DNA of 64,000 nt from Leptasterias polaris. Its lineage: Eukaryota > Echinodermata > Asteroidea > Forcipulatida > Asteriidae. A program made the position numbers and the translations under genes. Positions 11,701 through 22,500 of the stretch are shown piece by piece. Below the pieces are notes generated by a model. The model was not told the origin of the DNA. It worked only from the letters and a program-made list of their open reading frames with translations, and did not search any database. The stretch is from the NCBI GenBank assembly GCA_037783415.1, contig JAZGTN010000002.1, positions 744,001-808,000 on the forward strand, given 5' to 3'. Within the stretch, counting starts at the first letter, position 1. Every line of letters starts with the position of its first letter.

Positions 11701-14700
11701 GTCGATCTCATTTTATTTTGGGGCGAGCAAGAGGGGGCAGGGCAAGGGTTCTGACCACCCCCCTACTGCACCCTCCCCCGCTGGTTTACACCACTGCGAA
11801 GGAGTGTTGATGGGGGCTGGATCTGGAGTAAGGGATGCAGGTAGGATGTGGTGTGGCTTTTTGCTGGGGCGGGGACGAGTTTGAGATGAGAGAAAGCACA
11901 GTTGGTTCACAAAATTTCAGGACCGGGACGCACAATGTGCCCCATTTATCTCCCCCGTAACTCTTTAAAGCCAGTAGCGTAACTAAGGGGGGACACGGGG
12001 GCACGTGCCCCCCCCCCCCCAATTGATGTCAGTGCCCCCCGGGTGCCCCCCATTTGAAATCCGAACCTTGGAGACTATAATATACCAGAATGTAAAATGT
12101 TAAGTTTGATAAACTTTTATGGAGCACTGGTGGCGTATAACTCAATGTTTCAAACTATTTTTCATATAATTACACATATTTGTTGTACCTTTGCAATGGA
12201 CAGTTGTTATTTTTACCAACGTCTTCAGAGTACGGTAAATCACGTCCGAAAATTGTATGATGACTCATCGTCCGCCCGCGCGCGCCCCATTCTGCCACAG
12301 TCTGCCACGTTATAAATACGGTACGGTAGTGTCACATAAAGCCACACGACTTGCTGGGTGCCGTTGCACTTATCGTAAGTACATGGGGAAAAGCCATTGA
12401 AAACTATTGAGCTGTGTGTGAGAGCGTTGATCTAAAATATCTGCTTCATTTGAGACATTACTTTGTTATTCAGTGTATAGGGTATTTTAAATTATTAAAT
12501 AGTTTGTCAATATGTAAAAATCGAAATTGGGGGGGGGGGGGGGGCGGATGGATCAAAACCATTTCCAAAACCCCCAAAAGAAAATTTTTAACATTGATTA
12601 GGACTACTGTGCATGGCCCAAGTGTGTAATAAATAAATACTAGTGCCAGTCCTCAAATACATAAAATCCCCATAAAAAAAGACTCCGGTCTCGCAATCCC
12701 TATATATATTTTGGCATAAGTATAGCTCCGTGGTAAATAGTGCGGCCTGGCCCTTAATCGTCGAAGGCGGCGCTTCGTTCAATATAGTTCTGTTTCGTTC
12801 TATATATTTCTGTTTCGTTCTATATATTTCTGTTTCGTTCTATATATTTCTGTTTCGTTCTATATATTTCTGTTTCGTTCTATATATTTCTGTTTCGTTC
12901 TATATATTTTTATTTCATTCTATATATATTTATTTCGTTCTATATATTTTTATTTCGTTCTATATATTTTTGTTTCGTTCTATATATATTGGTTTCGTAA
13001 TAAAGTCATAAACGGCGTCCCATACTTTTGTGAGATTTTTGAGTTATGAGACCATTTTATACAGCATCTTATAGGCCTCCGGGCTCAAAAGTTGTTTCGT
13101 TCTATATATATTGGTTTCGTAATAAAGTCATAAACGGCGCCCCATACAAAAGCCTCTCTTAAATGTATCTGGTTGTTTAAATGCCTTGAGTACCTTATTT
13201 GTTAGATACGTGCGCTATAATAAGACAAACATTCATAATGTTATTCTAATCATTTCAATTACAAAAACTACTACGTATATTAGCCCTTTAAACTTGGCGA
13301 AAACGTTAACAACATTGAATACGTCAGCAGCTTAAAAGAAGATAAACAATTTACAAAGATTTGCAAAATATGCAATTGTGAGACAATTTCACTTCGTAAA
13401 TGAAGACGACAAAGAAAACTCTCTCCTTGGAGAATATTTGTGGAAAACATTATTATGGTGAATTTTTTTCGGGCAATTGTGGCGAGAGGTGGTGGACGAG
13501 AACAACGTTGCATTCTGTACAACAGGCTTTTCCTGCATTTCTTCTAATTGAAATTATTGTTATTATCGATCTTTTCTCAGATTGTTCAATGACATGTGAA
13601 AACGGAGGTACATTCATAGACGATCCCTGTCACTGTTCTTGTGATCAAAACTGGACCGGCAATAACTGTACTGGTAAGTAAAGCAAGCACAAACTGGAAA
13701 GTAATTTTAAAATCTGGATTTTAGACATTCTGCTATAGAGAAGCAAACAAACTGACGGGACGGGCTCTAGTTCCGATGGACATCACGATGGTTTCCCTTA
13801 ACCCAACCCCACAACTCCTGAGCGCGACTCCTCGAAGGCCCACTAATTCACTTGCCGAAATTGTGAACGGAAACACATAGTAATATCTTTTACATCCGCC
13901 AACCGACACTTTACTGATCACGCAACGTCTCAAATCTTATCATCTCTTCTGTACTTAGCAATAACAAAGGGATATGAACAGACGAAGCACTATACAAGGC
14001 ACTTAACAACAATGTACATCAGTAATTTACTTTACTGACATGGACTTATTACTGAATTCCAGTGACCAAACGGCCTTTAAACCAGTCTCTTACCTCACGT
14101 TAAATTGCACTTTAATGAGTGCAATTTTGTCAGAATCCGTAAAAATTTCGCTGGCGATACAATACTGAATCGTTTGAATGGCGCGAAAATTCCTCTTTGT
14201 AAAGTCAGGACCTCTTGTTATTTGCGTCCAATGACGACATGTTTCAAATTTCGCTCTGAAAGAGTATTAAAACAACAACACACATTTTACACCATTTGAA
14301 CGTGCTGTTAGACTTTTTGGTACCCCTTCCCCGCGTTTATGAGCACTCTTTTTATTAAAAAATTAGTGCATCAAAAAAATAATTTGACGATGGAGCACCT
14401 CTTTTATAATAAACGCTCAAGGTATTTTATTTTCCTTTTCAGAGTGTGCATTGACTACTGGTAGCTGTGTGAATGGCGGCAAGCTCAATGAAACAAACTG
14501 CACATGTATTTGCACGGAGAAATGGGTGGGGAACACCTGTGATGGTGAGTATGTCCTTAATCTGTTTAATATTCAAGTTGAAACGATATTTGATTCATCC
14601 TTATCGTTTAAAGGGTGTGTACAACATTGGTAATTGCCAAGACCAGTATCCACACTTGATGTGAACTAACATAAACATGAAATAACAAACCTGTGAAAGT

Positions 14701-17700
14701 TTAAGCTCAATTGGTCTTCGGAGTCATGAGAAAACAGTGAAAAACCCCATTATATGTTTTAACTTTTTTTCAAACATCAGATTTTATCCTGCAGGATAAA
14801 GACTATTGTTTTACTCATTTCCTAAAAACATTTCAAGCAAAACTATTTTTAGGAAAGTATTCCACCATGACCTTCTTTATACCATCTAAGTTATGTGCAA
14901 ATCTGTGAACATTTATATTTTCAATCTTACCAATGTTGCACACACCCTTTAAGGTGAAAACTGAAACAATGTTTTTAATTATGATTCGTAAGTTTCTTCT
15001 GCAAGTTTTGCGGTAAGGACGGAAAAAGATGAAAGCCATTTAAAAAAATGAAGGCATTAAAAACATATTGTACTCGTTCTGGATCAAGAAATTAATTTGT
15101 GTGAATGAACTTAACTAGTCTTCAACTGCAACGCAATGGATTTGTGTTGCGATTCGGTTTATATGAAAGACCGTTAGTGCCATTGAAAGTAAAAATGTTG
15201 TACATGGAAGATATATGTTTGGCAAGTCTTATAAATTGTGTATCAATTGGGTTAAGTTCACTACAGGTTACCATAACCCTTTGAAGTTTGCCGGCGGTAG
15301 TCCAACTTACACTTGCCCAAATTGTGAACGGAATCTCACGTCACTTTATAATATTCCACCTCTTTAATGAGTATTGTGAAAAGACGGTGCACAAAGCCTG
15401 ATATTCCACATCTGTTGTATAAAAATAACTTAATGAAAATACAAAACACTAACAAGTCACGACAAAAATAACTAAGTTCGATGATTTTCTTTACTGACAC
15501 AGACTTATTTCAGCAGTCCTATCTCTAGACGGCCATTAAAAGCCACGAAATGTTGTAGATACATTGAGGAGAAAAAAATTGTAATTTTACAGAGTGTGCC
15601 TTACAACTGCCTGCTGTGGGAATGCCGGTGTCATAGGGAAATCTGTCCCCGGAGATTCTGTCCCTCATATGGGAAGTTAACGTGGTCTGGAGGAGGATGA
15701 TTCAAAAGAGGGCGCTATCAAAAGCAGTTTGTACACAGTTATCCATATGGGGGGACAGAATCTCCGGGGGACAGAATCTCCGTCCACACCGGTACGCTCG
15801 ATGGAACAACCTGCACGTGCTTTTGTCCATAATTCCGAATCACTGCATAATTATTATTTGTTTCATCCATATCGCCCAATATTAAAATAAAGGTGAATTA
15901 CCTGCACCGGTGAGTAGAATGTCCGTCTTCGTCTTCATCTTTTCCACGATTTATTTCTAAATTTGAATTGTTGTATACTAAAATATTATTTGTTTCATCC
16001 ATATCGTCGCTCAACAAGATAAAAACATAAATCTTCAACAAACAAACCAGACCGTGTCTGATAGTATTTTGTGCCTAATTATAGGTCACTAAATAAAAGA
16101 AAGTTAACAGTTATTTGCATATTTGATTATTGTGGTACAAATTAATATTTGGTCCTGGGGCTATTAGGGTTTCTTTACAATTGCCCAGGATGTCTAAATT
16201 CCCACTTGTTAATATTCTAACTCCATTCTAGAGACCACACACTACGACTGCCAAGACCGCTACGACGATGGTGAAAGGGATAACGGTGTTTACACCATTT
16301 ATACATCGAAGTATCCAGGAGGCCTCGATGTATACTGCGACTTGACACAATGGCCAGGATGGATTGTAAGTTCATCTTCTATCAACGATTCTCAAATGAG
16401 TAGATCTAGTAGGACATTTTATAATCCACTCGCTGAGGGTTTTCATGTTCTATAATTCAAAGTATGTGGAATATAAGCATCTGAATTCAAGTCATCATTA
16501 ACTAAAAATAAATTGTTTAAGAAAATAAATGTATCGAACTTTTCTGATTGTAAACATAAGTTCCTAATCATGTATAATAACAAATATCATCATTAAACAA
16601 AATTAATTTGGCTTATTAACAAAATCAAATCTGCTTCCGACCAAAGCAGTTATTTCTTCAAGTGAAACTCCAATCGTTTAGTTATTCACAAATACCAATA
16701 AAACAGTCGATGACATTGATAATCGAATTCGGTAGATTAAACTTTATTTAAAACAGACAGACAATCTATACATTTTGACAGTACTTTTTGTAGACATTGT
16801 CTCTATTTTAACAGATACGTATGTATGGCTATCAAAATACAAATATTGTGTACCCAAGACGCCGTCAAAGGACACTTTCGTATCAAATGTAACATGCAGG
16901 GCTCAAATGAAAACTAGTCTTTTAAATGACTTGGCTCAGCCTATAATGTGTTGTGTCTTCTTTTACGAATGTAGTTTTGTAGTATCCGTTTGAACTGCTC
17001 CCTTGTTGACTATGTTTTGAGGTAACAACGTTCCAGTTAAAGCCAAAGGTTAACCAATTTAAAAAAGAAAACAATTATATAAACATTATTGTCTTTACAC
17101 GGTAGGCGGATCGTGACTAGGCCTATCCGTTACAATGACTGTAGGTACACTTGGTTGAAATTATGACGAGTCTAACAATGTTTTTTCAATATTTAGGTTA
17201 TCCAGAGGCGTAAAAACAAGGATTTGGATTTCAACAAAGGGTGGGACGAGTACAGCGATGGCTTTGGTGACGTAGCTGGGAGAAACTACTGGATGGGAAA
17301 CGAGAAAGTTCGTCGTTTGACTGAAGATGAAGCCATTACCTGGGAGCTTCGAGTGGTATGGAGTCGGCAAGATAGTTGGAGGACAGACGGTTGGTACAAA
17401 CTTGGAAATTTCCGCCTCTTGGGAGAAAATTACACCTTCCAGGCTACTGGCTTGATTCATGGTAAGCAGGATCTAACTCGTCACTTATAAATGTTTTATA
17501 TTTATAAATGTTTTATATTTTGCAGTTGATAATCTATATTACAGGCCCAATTTAATAAAGTCTGTATAAAAAGCAGACGTTTTTGCCTACGGAGCAAAAC
17601 GATGCTAACCGTAAAGCGAAGCAAAATGCACACTAGCTTGCTCGGCGGTTTTGTTAGCATAATGAGTGACAAAACAATGCTTTCAAATCTTCTTGGTCGT

Positions 17701-18792
17701 CGAGGTCACTATACACTTTGTTTTAACGCTACATACGAATTCAAATCTTCTTGAATTGGTCTTCGATGTCATACACCTTTGTTTTAACGCTGCATACGAA
17801 GTGTGGACCTGAGAACAAAAGAGGTCCACATAATGTAGGGGGGGCTGTCATGGCCGAGTGGTTAAGAGCATCGGATTCAAGTTCTGGTGGTTTAGTCATC
17901 GGGGTGTGGGTTCGAGTCCCGGTCATGACGCTTGTGTCCTTGAGCAAGACACTTTGCTATAATTGGTTCTCTTCACCCAGGGGTATAAATGGGTACCTGT
18001 GAGGGTAGAGGATCGATGAGCGCTGATAATCGGCTGCCGCGAGGTCCCATGGCCTGATGAACGGGGGAATAATATTGTAAAGCGCTTTGAGATTGTTGAT
18101 ACGATGGAAAGCGCTATAACCTAAGCACCACAATTATTATTATTATTAATTATTATGTAGGGACTTGAAACACTGTGTTGACTTACACACGTCCAGACTG
18201 TGTTTCTTACAGTGTTGAGGAATAGGATTTTCCTTCGTGTATAGAACAAAGTAATGTCCACACAGTGACTGCAACACATAGATGGGTCCTCAGGCATTAG
18301 TTTTCTGCAATAGTAAACACAATAATGCTTATCGGTAAACACCTGAATGAAACTGGTCAAGGGTCAATTTCAGGCATATTCTCGAAAGGCATAGAAAGGA
18401 GTACAACAAGTAAATTGCTGTCTTATACTAAGCGTATTAATTAATGTGATAAATTTATCACAAGTCGGACTGTTGAAAAAAATAATATTTATCAACCCAA
18501 TTTGTCTATATTCTTAATAGATACACTGACGGTTCTATCTGCAAACGGCATGCCATTCTCGACATGGGACAGAGACAACGATGGTGACAGTGGTATAAAC
18601 TGTGCCGACGAATCGAAGGGAGGCTGGTGGTTCAATGGTTGTAGCGGGGGAGGTGAAGCAGAGGGGTATAACCTAAATGCTGAATACATAGACGACGGTA
18701 CCAATAAAGGTATAAAAAGGACCCAATGCACTGCTGCAGATAGCTGTCCTTTTATAAAGCTAAGCACTATGAAAATAAAACGTGTCCCATAG
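8505..18792 (+). CDS. Secreted EGF-like plus fibrinogen-domain protein, multi-exon gene
   Basis: Proposed exons are 8505-8769, 13581-13673, 14443-14544, 16232-16365, 17197-17461 and 18521-18792, all with GT/AG borders and compatible phases (1, 1, 1, 0, 1). The product starts with a hydrophobic signal-like peptide, has two short EGF-like repeats of about 31 and 34 residues, and ends in a complete fibrinogen-related domain of about 220 residues. Recognisable FReD motifs are NGVYTIYT, VYCDL, WIVIQRR, DFNKGWDEYSDGFG, YWMGNEKV, the calcium-site region DRDND, and NCAD with GGWWFNGC. Proteins of this class (ficolin, tenascin, FREP-like) are secreted and bind glycans or pathogens, or act in matrix. 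The first exon is the least certain part: it lies 4.8 kb upstream and is joined only by phase and a good donor. Coordinates include introns. Confidence 0.8.
9224..9768 (+). repeat. Left inverted arm with 20-bp tandem array
   Basis: About 17 units of the form aaatatatagaacgaaacag, some with TATA-rich expansions or an 'aggcctat' insertion (9490 and 9556). The array is flanked outside by 'ccggaggcctataagatgct' and inside by 'gaagcgccgccttcgacgat'. Confidence 0.9.
9769..10473. other. Internal part of the foldback-like element, no gene
   Basis: Unique AT-rich sequence with no convincing reading frame. A second copy of the inner-arm motif, 'aagcgccgcccgcgacgatt' near 9779, suggests local duplication of the arm edge. 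Confidence 0.5.
10474..11012. mobile_element. Small inverted-repeat element nested in the foldback-like element
   Basis: Its ends are 'cagttcgtcaccgttttcac' followed by 'gaagggacggg', and their inverted partner 'cgtcccttcgtgaaaacggt' near 10983. The inverted repeat is about 35 bp. Degenerate internal copies ('cccgtctcttcgtgaaacct' near 10696 and 'acccgtccttcgtgaaacct' near 10812) show sub-terminal repetition of the same motif. No target duplication or coding region is evident. Confidence 0.7.
11013..12696. other. Internal foldback DNA with G/C tracts, no gene
   Basis: A G10 run lies near 11653. A C-rich hairpin-prone block lies at 11973-12065 ('aagtag'-like 'ccagtagcgtaactaagg', then G and C runs), and a G14 run near 12530. 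The 'agtagcgtaac' plus 'gggg' arrangement resembles the end of a common short interspersed element in marine invertebrates. Predicted short frames here look like noise. Confidence 0.4.
12697..13091 (-). repeat. Right inverted arm with 20-bp tandem array
   Basis: Reverse-complement partner of 9224-9768. It has about 11 units reading tatatatttctgtttcgttc, bounded by the inner motif 'gtcgaaggcggcgcttcgtt' and the outer motif 'aggcctccgggctcaaaag'. It is shorter than the left arm, as expected if tandem units expand and contract. Confidence 0.9.
13092..13235. repeat. Partial arm copy followed by SINE 3' fragment
   Basis: 13094-13147 repeats part of the right arm ('ttggtttcgtaataaagtca'). 13178-13228 then matches the 3' tail of the tRNA-derived SINE seen at 54683-55052 ('gccttgagtacctt', 'ttagatacgtgcgctat'). 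The head and body of that SINE are missing. Confidence 0.65.
13581..13673 (+). CDS. EGF-like repeat 1 exon
   Basis: The acceptor is 'cttttctcag' and the donor GTAAGTA at 13674. The exon has phase 1 at both borders, so it is a symmetric module that can be skipped or duplicated without a frame shift. It encodes a six-Cys EGF-like pattern beginning CSMTCENGGTF, then CHCSC, then WTGNNCTG. There is one potential N-glycosylation site (NCT). It lacks a calcium-binding EGF signature. Confidence 0.85.
13850..14095. repeat. Intron segment shared with 15310-15540
   Basis: The intron before EGF exon 2 shares diverged but collinear blocks with the intron before the broken EGF exon 3. Examples are 'aaattgtgaacgga' (13857 and 15319) and 'tttactgac' plus 'gacttatt' (14031 and 15490). 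This shows that exons 2 and 3 arose by duplication of an exon with its upstream intron. Confidence 0.7.
14443..14544 (+). CDS. EGF-like repeat 2 exon
   Basis: The acceptor is 'ttttccttttcag' and the donor GTGAGT at 14545, with phase 1 on both sides. It encodes ECALTTGSCVNGGKL, then NCTCIC, then WVGNTCDG, a six-Cys EGF-like module close in sequence to repeat 1. It can join directly to the FReD exon at 16232 in frame, so the damaged exon 3 need not harm the gene. Confidence 0.85.
14608..14952. mobile_element. MITE, TTAA-type family 1 (copy B)
   Basis: The ends are TTAA-AGGGTGTGTACAAC and the inverted GTTGCACACACCCT-TTAA, giving a clean TTAA on each side. It sits in the intron after EGF exon 2. 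Internal blocks match copies at 7026, 32243, 52131 and 53986. No coding region is present. Confidence 0.9.
15593..15835 (+). pseudogene. Third EGF-like exon, broken by an insertion
   Basis: After an intact acceptor (AG at 15591-15592) the sequence opens with ECAL, like EGF exon 2. A one-base loss near 15607 breaks the frame. After about 45 bases of exon, an inverted-repeat element (15637-15783) interrupts it. The remainder resumes with 'acgctcgatggaacaacctg' (TLDGTTCTCFCP) and then hits a stop (TAA). The rest of the module and a usable donor are missing. Because EGF exons here are phase 1-1, skipping this exon restores the frame. It is a dead duplicate of exon 2. Confidence 0.8.
15637..15783. 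mobile_element. Short inverted-repeat insertion inside EGF exon 3
   Basis: The arms 'tctgtccccggagattctgt' (15643) and 'acagaatctccgggggacag' (15754) form an inverted repeat of over 30 bp, extended inward by 'catatgg' and 'ccatatgg'. Within each arm the motif 'gacagaatctccg' is itself doubled. About 70 bp of unique DNA lies between. Short 'ccggt' sequences on both sides (15625 and 15789) could be a target duplication. Confidence 0.75.
16232..16365 (+). CDS. FReD exon 1
   Basis: The acceptor is 'ctccattctag' and the donor GTAAGT at 16366; the exon starts in phase 1 and ends in phase 0. It encodes ETTHYDCQDRYDDG, NGVYTIYTS and LDVYCDLTQWPGWI. This is the start of the fibrinogen-related domain, with the first conserved disulfide pair (YDC and VYC). 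Confidence 0.9.
17197..17461 (+). CDS. FReD exon 2
   Basis: The acceptor is 'tttttcaatatttag' and the donor GTAAGC at 17462; it starts in phase 0 and ends in phase 1. It encodes VIQRRKN, DFNKGWDEYSDGFGDVAG, YWMGNEKVRRLT and LRVVW, the central body of the domain. The family's usual 'DGS' after the QRR motif is replaced by NKD. Confidence 0.92.
17847..18147 (+). mobile_element. tRNA-derived SINE with tRNA-Leu-like head
   Basis: 17847-17929 can fold like a tRNA-Leu. The acceptor-stem halves GTCATG and CATGAC pair, the A box reads TGGCCGAGTGGTTAAGAGC, the anticodon loop reads TTCAAGT (CAA), there is a long variable region, and the B box reads GGTTCGAGTCC. A body follows ('tgtccttgagcaagacactt', 'gcgctgataatcgg'), then 'gtaaagcgctttgagat' and an (ATT)n tail at 18128-18152. 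It lies in the last intron of the FReD gene. The attached body and tail make it a SINE and not a working tRNA gene. Confidence 0.88.
18521..18792 (+). CDS. FReD exon 3 (terminal)
   Basis: The acceptor is 'tattcttaatag'; it starts in phase 1 and ends at TAG 18790-18792. It encodes LSANGMPFSTWDRDNDG, INCADESKGGWWFNGC and LSTMKIKRVP. The DRDND segment matches the calcium-binding loop of fibrinogen domains, and NCA with NGC forms the second conserved disulfide. An additional Cys pair (QCTAADSC) near the C terminus replaces the usual GI.W region and could form an extra disulfide. Confidence 0.92.
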
Positions 18793-18979
18793 CTCCATTT
18801 CACTGAATCTGCTCGCTTTCACAAACTTGTAGGTGACTTACAATTAGTTTTCATTTTGAAAATGAGTATTTTATGTGTATTTTAGAGTTCCACGCAGAGC
18901 AATGCTACATGCCTTGTTGCAATCAAGTAGGACAAACAACCTACATTTAGCCAATGACCCATTTCACGAAACCATGCGC

Positions 18980-19052
18980 ATTTACACCGGTCCGCCATTT
19001 TGGGAGTCAAAATTATACACAAAGGTATTGACAGACTCCCAAAATGGCTGAA
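18980..19052. repeat. Short hairpin repeat
   Basis: 'ccattttgggagtc' and 'gactcccaaaatgg' are inverted around about 30 bp. A similar hairpin ('gtccaccattttg' and 'caaaatggcggac') occurs at 46219-46268, so this may be a small palindromic element family. Confidence 0.5.
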
Positions 19053-19177
19053 ATGGGAGATTTGCGAAGGTGCGTTCTGTGTTGGGCAAGGGGTTAATAT
19101 ATTGCCTCCAATTTACAGTCGAAACGAAACTAAAGCACGCGGACAACACTAGGTAAAGATGAGTATCTGCCATAATA

Positions 19178-19346
19178 GACCTTATGCACATGACGTCATT
19201 TGTGTAGGGCGCCCTTCGGCGAGAGGTCAAAAGAAGGATCCCATTGGCTGATAGTGTGCGCCACGCGTACATGCTGCGCATTTTCCATTGTTTCGTCGTA
19301 GTTTTACCTCTTAGATGGCGGCTTGATGACGTCAATGCATAAAGAC
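19178..19346. mobile_element. Small MITE with CRE-like ends
   Basis: The ends read 'ccttatgcacatgacgtcat' and the inverted 'gatgacgtcaatgcataaag'. The internal block 'gtagggcgccct' recurs in the copy at 54597-55141. The palindrome TGACGTCA lies in both ends; it also happens to match a CREB/ATF site. Confidence 0.7.
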
Positions 19347-19384
19347 TATTGTGTCCCTCGACAAAATAACATAACACGAGAAAT

Positions 19385-19570
19385 AACAATCTTATGAAAT
19401 AAGCTCATTCGGTCAGCGGTCACGAGAAAACAGTGAAAAAACCCCTATCAGTGATTTTAAACATCAGATTTCGAGCAAACATTACAAGAGAAATTTCAAC
19501 CATGTCCATCTTGCCAAGTAAGTTATGTGCAAATCTTAATCTTTACAGATGCTTTACGCACCCTAAATCC
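19385..19570. mobile_element. Truncated TTAA family 1 MITE fragment
   Basis: It shares 'gagaaaacagtgaaaaa', 'aacatcagatttc' and 'taagttatgtgcaaatct' with the 14608 copy but lacks recognisable ends. Confidence 0.6.
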
Positions 19571-22500
19571 TTCGTTTTATTTGTCACTTATGTCATTTTT
19601 TCAATAATGTTTATATTTTGTTATTTTCCAGAATGTTGTTTTTCCCCTGACATTTTTGTACGAGTGTAAAAAACAAATGAACTTGACATTTTAAAGGTTG
19701 CTATAAGTTGATATAACGTTGATATAAACGACATTATTTCACACGTCAATTTAGGATAATGTTTTTAGGGAAAGAAGATAGGTGGGTTTTTCGTTTTGTT
19801 TTGTTTTTGAGGGGAAGGGTAGGTTATGAAACACTAGAAGCGTCTTTTGTGGGAATTTCTGCATTACATTTTCAACGCGGAAGAAAACAAGAAGAAAACA
19901 AAATTGAAAAAAGTCAAAATAGCGTACATCACGTCATTTTTTTATTTTTTTTCTGTGTGAGGCATTTTATTTCCTGAGTGAACGATAGTTAATAATTTAA
20001 TGTTAATGGCAAATTGGTGCCGATTTGATTTTAGATTTATAAACAATAAATATTAGTTTTTTTATAGAAATTAAGCTTATAAAATTGGAAAATAAAAACC
20101 TAAAGTAAAAGTGCAAAGTAAACATATCTTACCGCGTTCAAATTACAAAGATGCTTGCAGCTTTAAGAGTTTGATAAGAGTTTTTGAGTGACTTTACTAA
20201 TGTTTTAATTTTGAAAATGAGATTATAATTGTTTCAAAATGTCTCAGCAAATTACAAAAGGTACAGCAAAAAACAAATATTTTAAGTATAGGCCTAACGT
20301 TTTTCAATCAGCCTCAAACAAAAACTGCATAAATATTTAAACAATGGCTAATTGTACAGCCAGAGGGAACACCTTGAGTATTACTGAAATTATTTAAACA
20401 CTGACAGCCCAGAGTGAACAAATAATATTTTTGCCTTTAATAATCTGTGATTTAAAAAAGTTGTCTTTAGTAAATGTAAACATGACTGTTTTACGTGATC
20501 TTCACGTATTTTTTTTCAAAAATAAGTAATAATTAAAGTTAAACGTTCCTTTGCATAATATGTAGGGGCGGGGGGCTGGAAGCGAATTTAACTCTCCTGC
20601 ATTTGCATTTTAGCGATTTTTTTCTTCTCTTCGGTTGAAACCGGCATTCAATTTCATTTGAAGGCGGGCAAATAAATATTAGCATTACATTCATTTTGGC
20701 ACACGAAGTCGTTTTGTTTATCCATGAAAAATCCTACTAAATTTAGCAGAGTAGGATAGAGATTTCTGCAGAGTAGGATAGAGATTTCTGCGAACAGTTA
20801 ATGCAAATTAGACTAGGCCCATTGTTCGAGTGGATTGATAAGTTGACTGAACATTTGTTTTATCGCATTCCCCAAAGTGCAATTGCTTACCCATTAAGTA
20901 ATATGAATTTGAATGACTGTTTTGATGAGCTTAAAAAAAAAAAAACCGCGACGTTGAAATTGGCCGCTTATTTGCTAAAAATGATCGGGAAAGCACTAAT
21001 GGATAACGTGTATACCGTTATTACGAAAAGGATGCAAAGCTTTTGTAGTTATATAATCAGTTGACGGAACTATCCGAAAGGTGATCAAGCCGGCGATGTA
21101 GATATTGCAATCAACACCCTGAAACTGTATGGAACATTCTCACCTATTTATAATTTCGTGTGATCTTAGACATTTCTTACAGTCTGCATACAACACCATT
21201 ATTTATAGTGTGCATTCTCTTTGTATAAATATTCGACTGTTGTCATTACTTTCGACTAAACGTGAATTCCCTTTTTTGCTTAGCCAACCTGTGGTTTTGA
21301 GGTTTTCCGGGTCAATTTTAACAAAAATGTATTCAATTTATTAACATGCATTCAATTTCAGGCATAATTTTCCAATTCAATCAAGCTCAGACTTTTTATC
21401 TTGTTCTATTTTTTTCCCGAAAAACTTCTTTTAGCTTTTTTTGCAATCAATTTTGTTTTTATGCGCACATGATTTCGTGCTTCTCTTTCAGGTCTGTTTC
21501 AGTCATTCTATTTCACTCAAAGGCATTCAAGACTATCAACATTCTTCAATTGATTTGGTACTATAAACCTGAACAACTGATTAAATCCAATGGTTGACCA
21601 GCCTCTTGCTTTTGGCTTCTGCGAAATTGAATGCTCATTGCCAGCTCATACATTTGAATAATCTTATACTTGAAAAGGGAATGCTAAACAAAGTTGAATT
21701 ACTCCTTCTGACTGTTGAATGCTGATGTGACGAAACATTCATTCTCTTTTTAACCGAACTGGAATGAGCCCCTGGTGTTAAATTGAATGGTTGTTCAGTA
21801 GAAACTGGCCGGGAAAACCTGTTGTAAAATGAAAAACAAAACATTGGCATGACCCTGACGGGGACCGACCCACGACAAGTTGCATTGCCACTCCGTATAA
21901 TATACAAAATGCCAAGGCCGGAGTGGTCTTGAAAATTAATTACAAAATGTTAAATCTAAAATTTAATGATGGGATTGTTAAATAATTTCTTGTATGTGAA
22001 TTTCATGTTTGTATTCACAGTATCAAATAAAAGTGCACACAATTCAAGTCTTTGTGTTTTAGAGTAAATTTATGTAACTCCGTACCTATGTGAAAATCCG
22101 TCCTATTTTGAAAAAGCAACAAAGGCATAACTTTGACTTATATCTCATAATAATGAATGAGCATAATGAGTTGCATCTCAAAACATTGAATTATCAAGTC
22201 CTGTACTGTGCATCTGCCTACTTAACAAAGTCATAATTATGATTTGCGCCAAACCGTGCAGAAAGTGACGCTGGCAGGAGCGCATGTCACAAGTCAAGAA
22301 AAACATAACAGTGTTAAATCCCAGCCATGCTATATTCCATGATATCCTCCCCTGTACAATAACACACAGTCTACAAGGGGCGTCAACAAGGGGCGGTGAC
22401 TGGGGTCAGAGGGGCTGAGAGAAGAAAACACATTTTCCCATTGTGCCTGTGCATTGGTTTGTACACAAAGCAATGGCCACCTGGTTAATGTCAATGACAC

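Larger units (their letters stand above)
9224..13091. mobile_element. Foldback-like element with tandem-repeat inverted arms
   Basis: Two long inverted arms, 9224-9768 and 12697-13091, bound about 2.9 kb of internal DNA. The outer part of each arm is unique: 'cttttgagcccggaggccta' on the left and its complement on the right, including 'ttatgactttattacgaaac'. The middle of each arm is an array of a 20-bp unit with core 'tatagaacgaaacagaa', about 17 copies left and 11 right. The inner part is again unique ('aacgaagcgccgccttcgac' and 'ggccgcactatttata'). This matches the layout of foldback-type transposons. No transposase frame is visible inside, so the copy is probably non-autonomous. It lies in intron 1 of the EGF-FReD gene. 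No clean target duplication was found. Confidence 0.8.

Noticed and set aside
12730..13011. 93-residue repetitive aromatic protein (SIYFCFVLY repeats)
   Set aside because: It is the translation of the 20-bp tandem array in the right arm of the foldback-like element.
17847..17929. Functional tRNA-Leu gene
   Set aside because: The cloverleaf is good, but a SINE body and (ATT)n tail follow directly, so it is a retroposed head.
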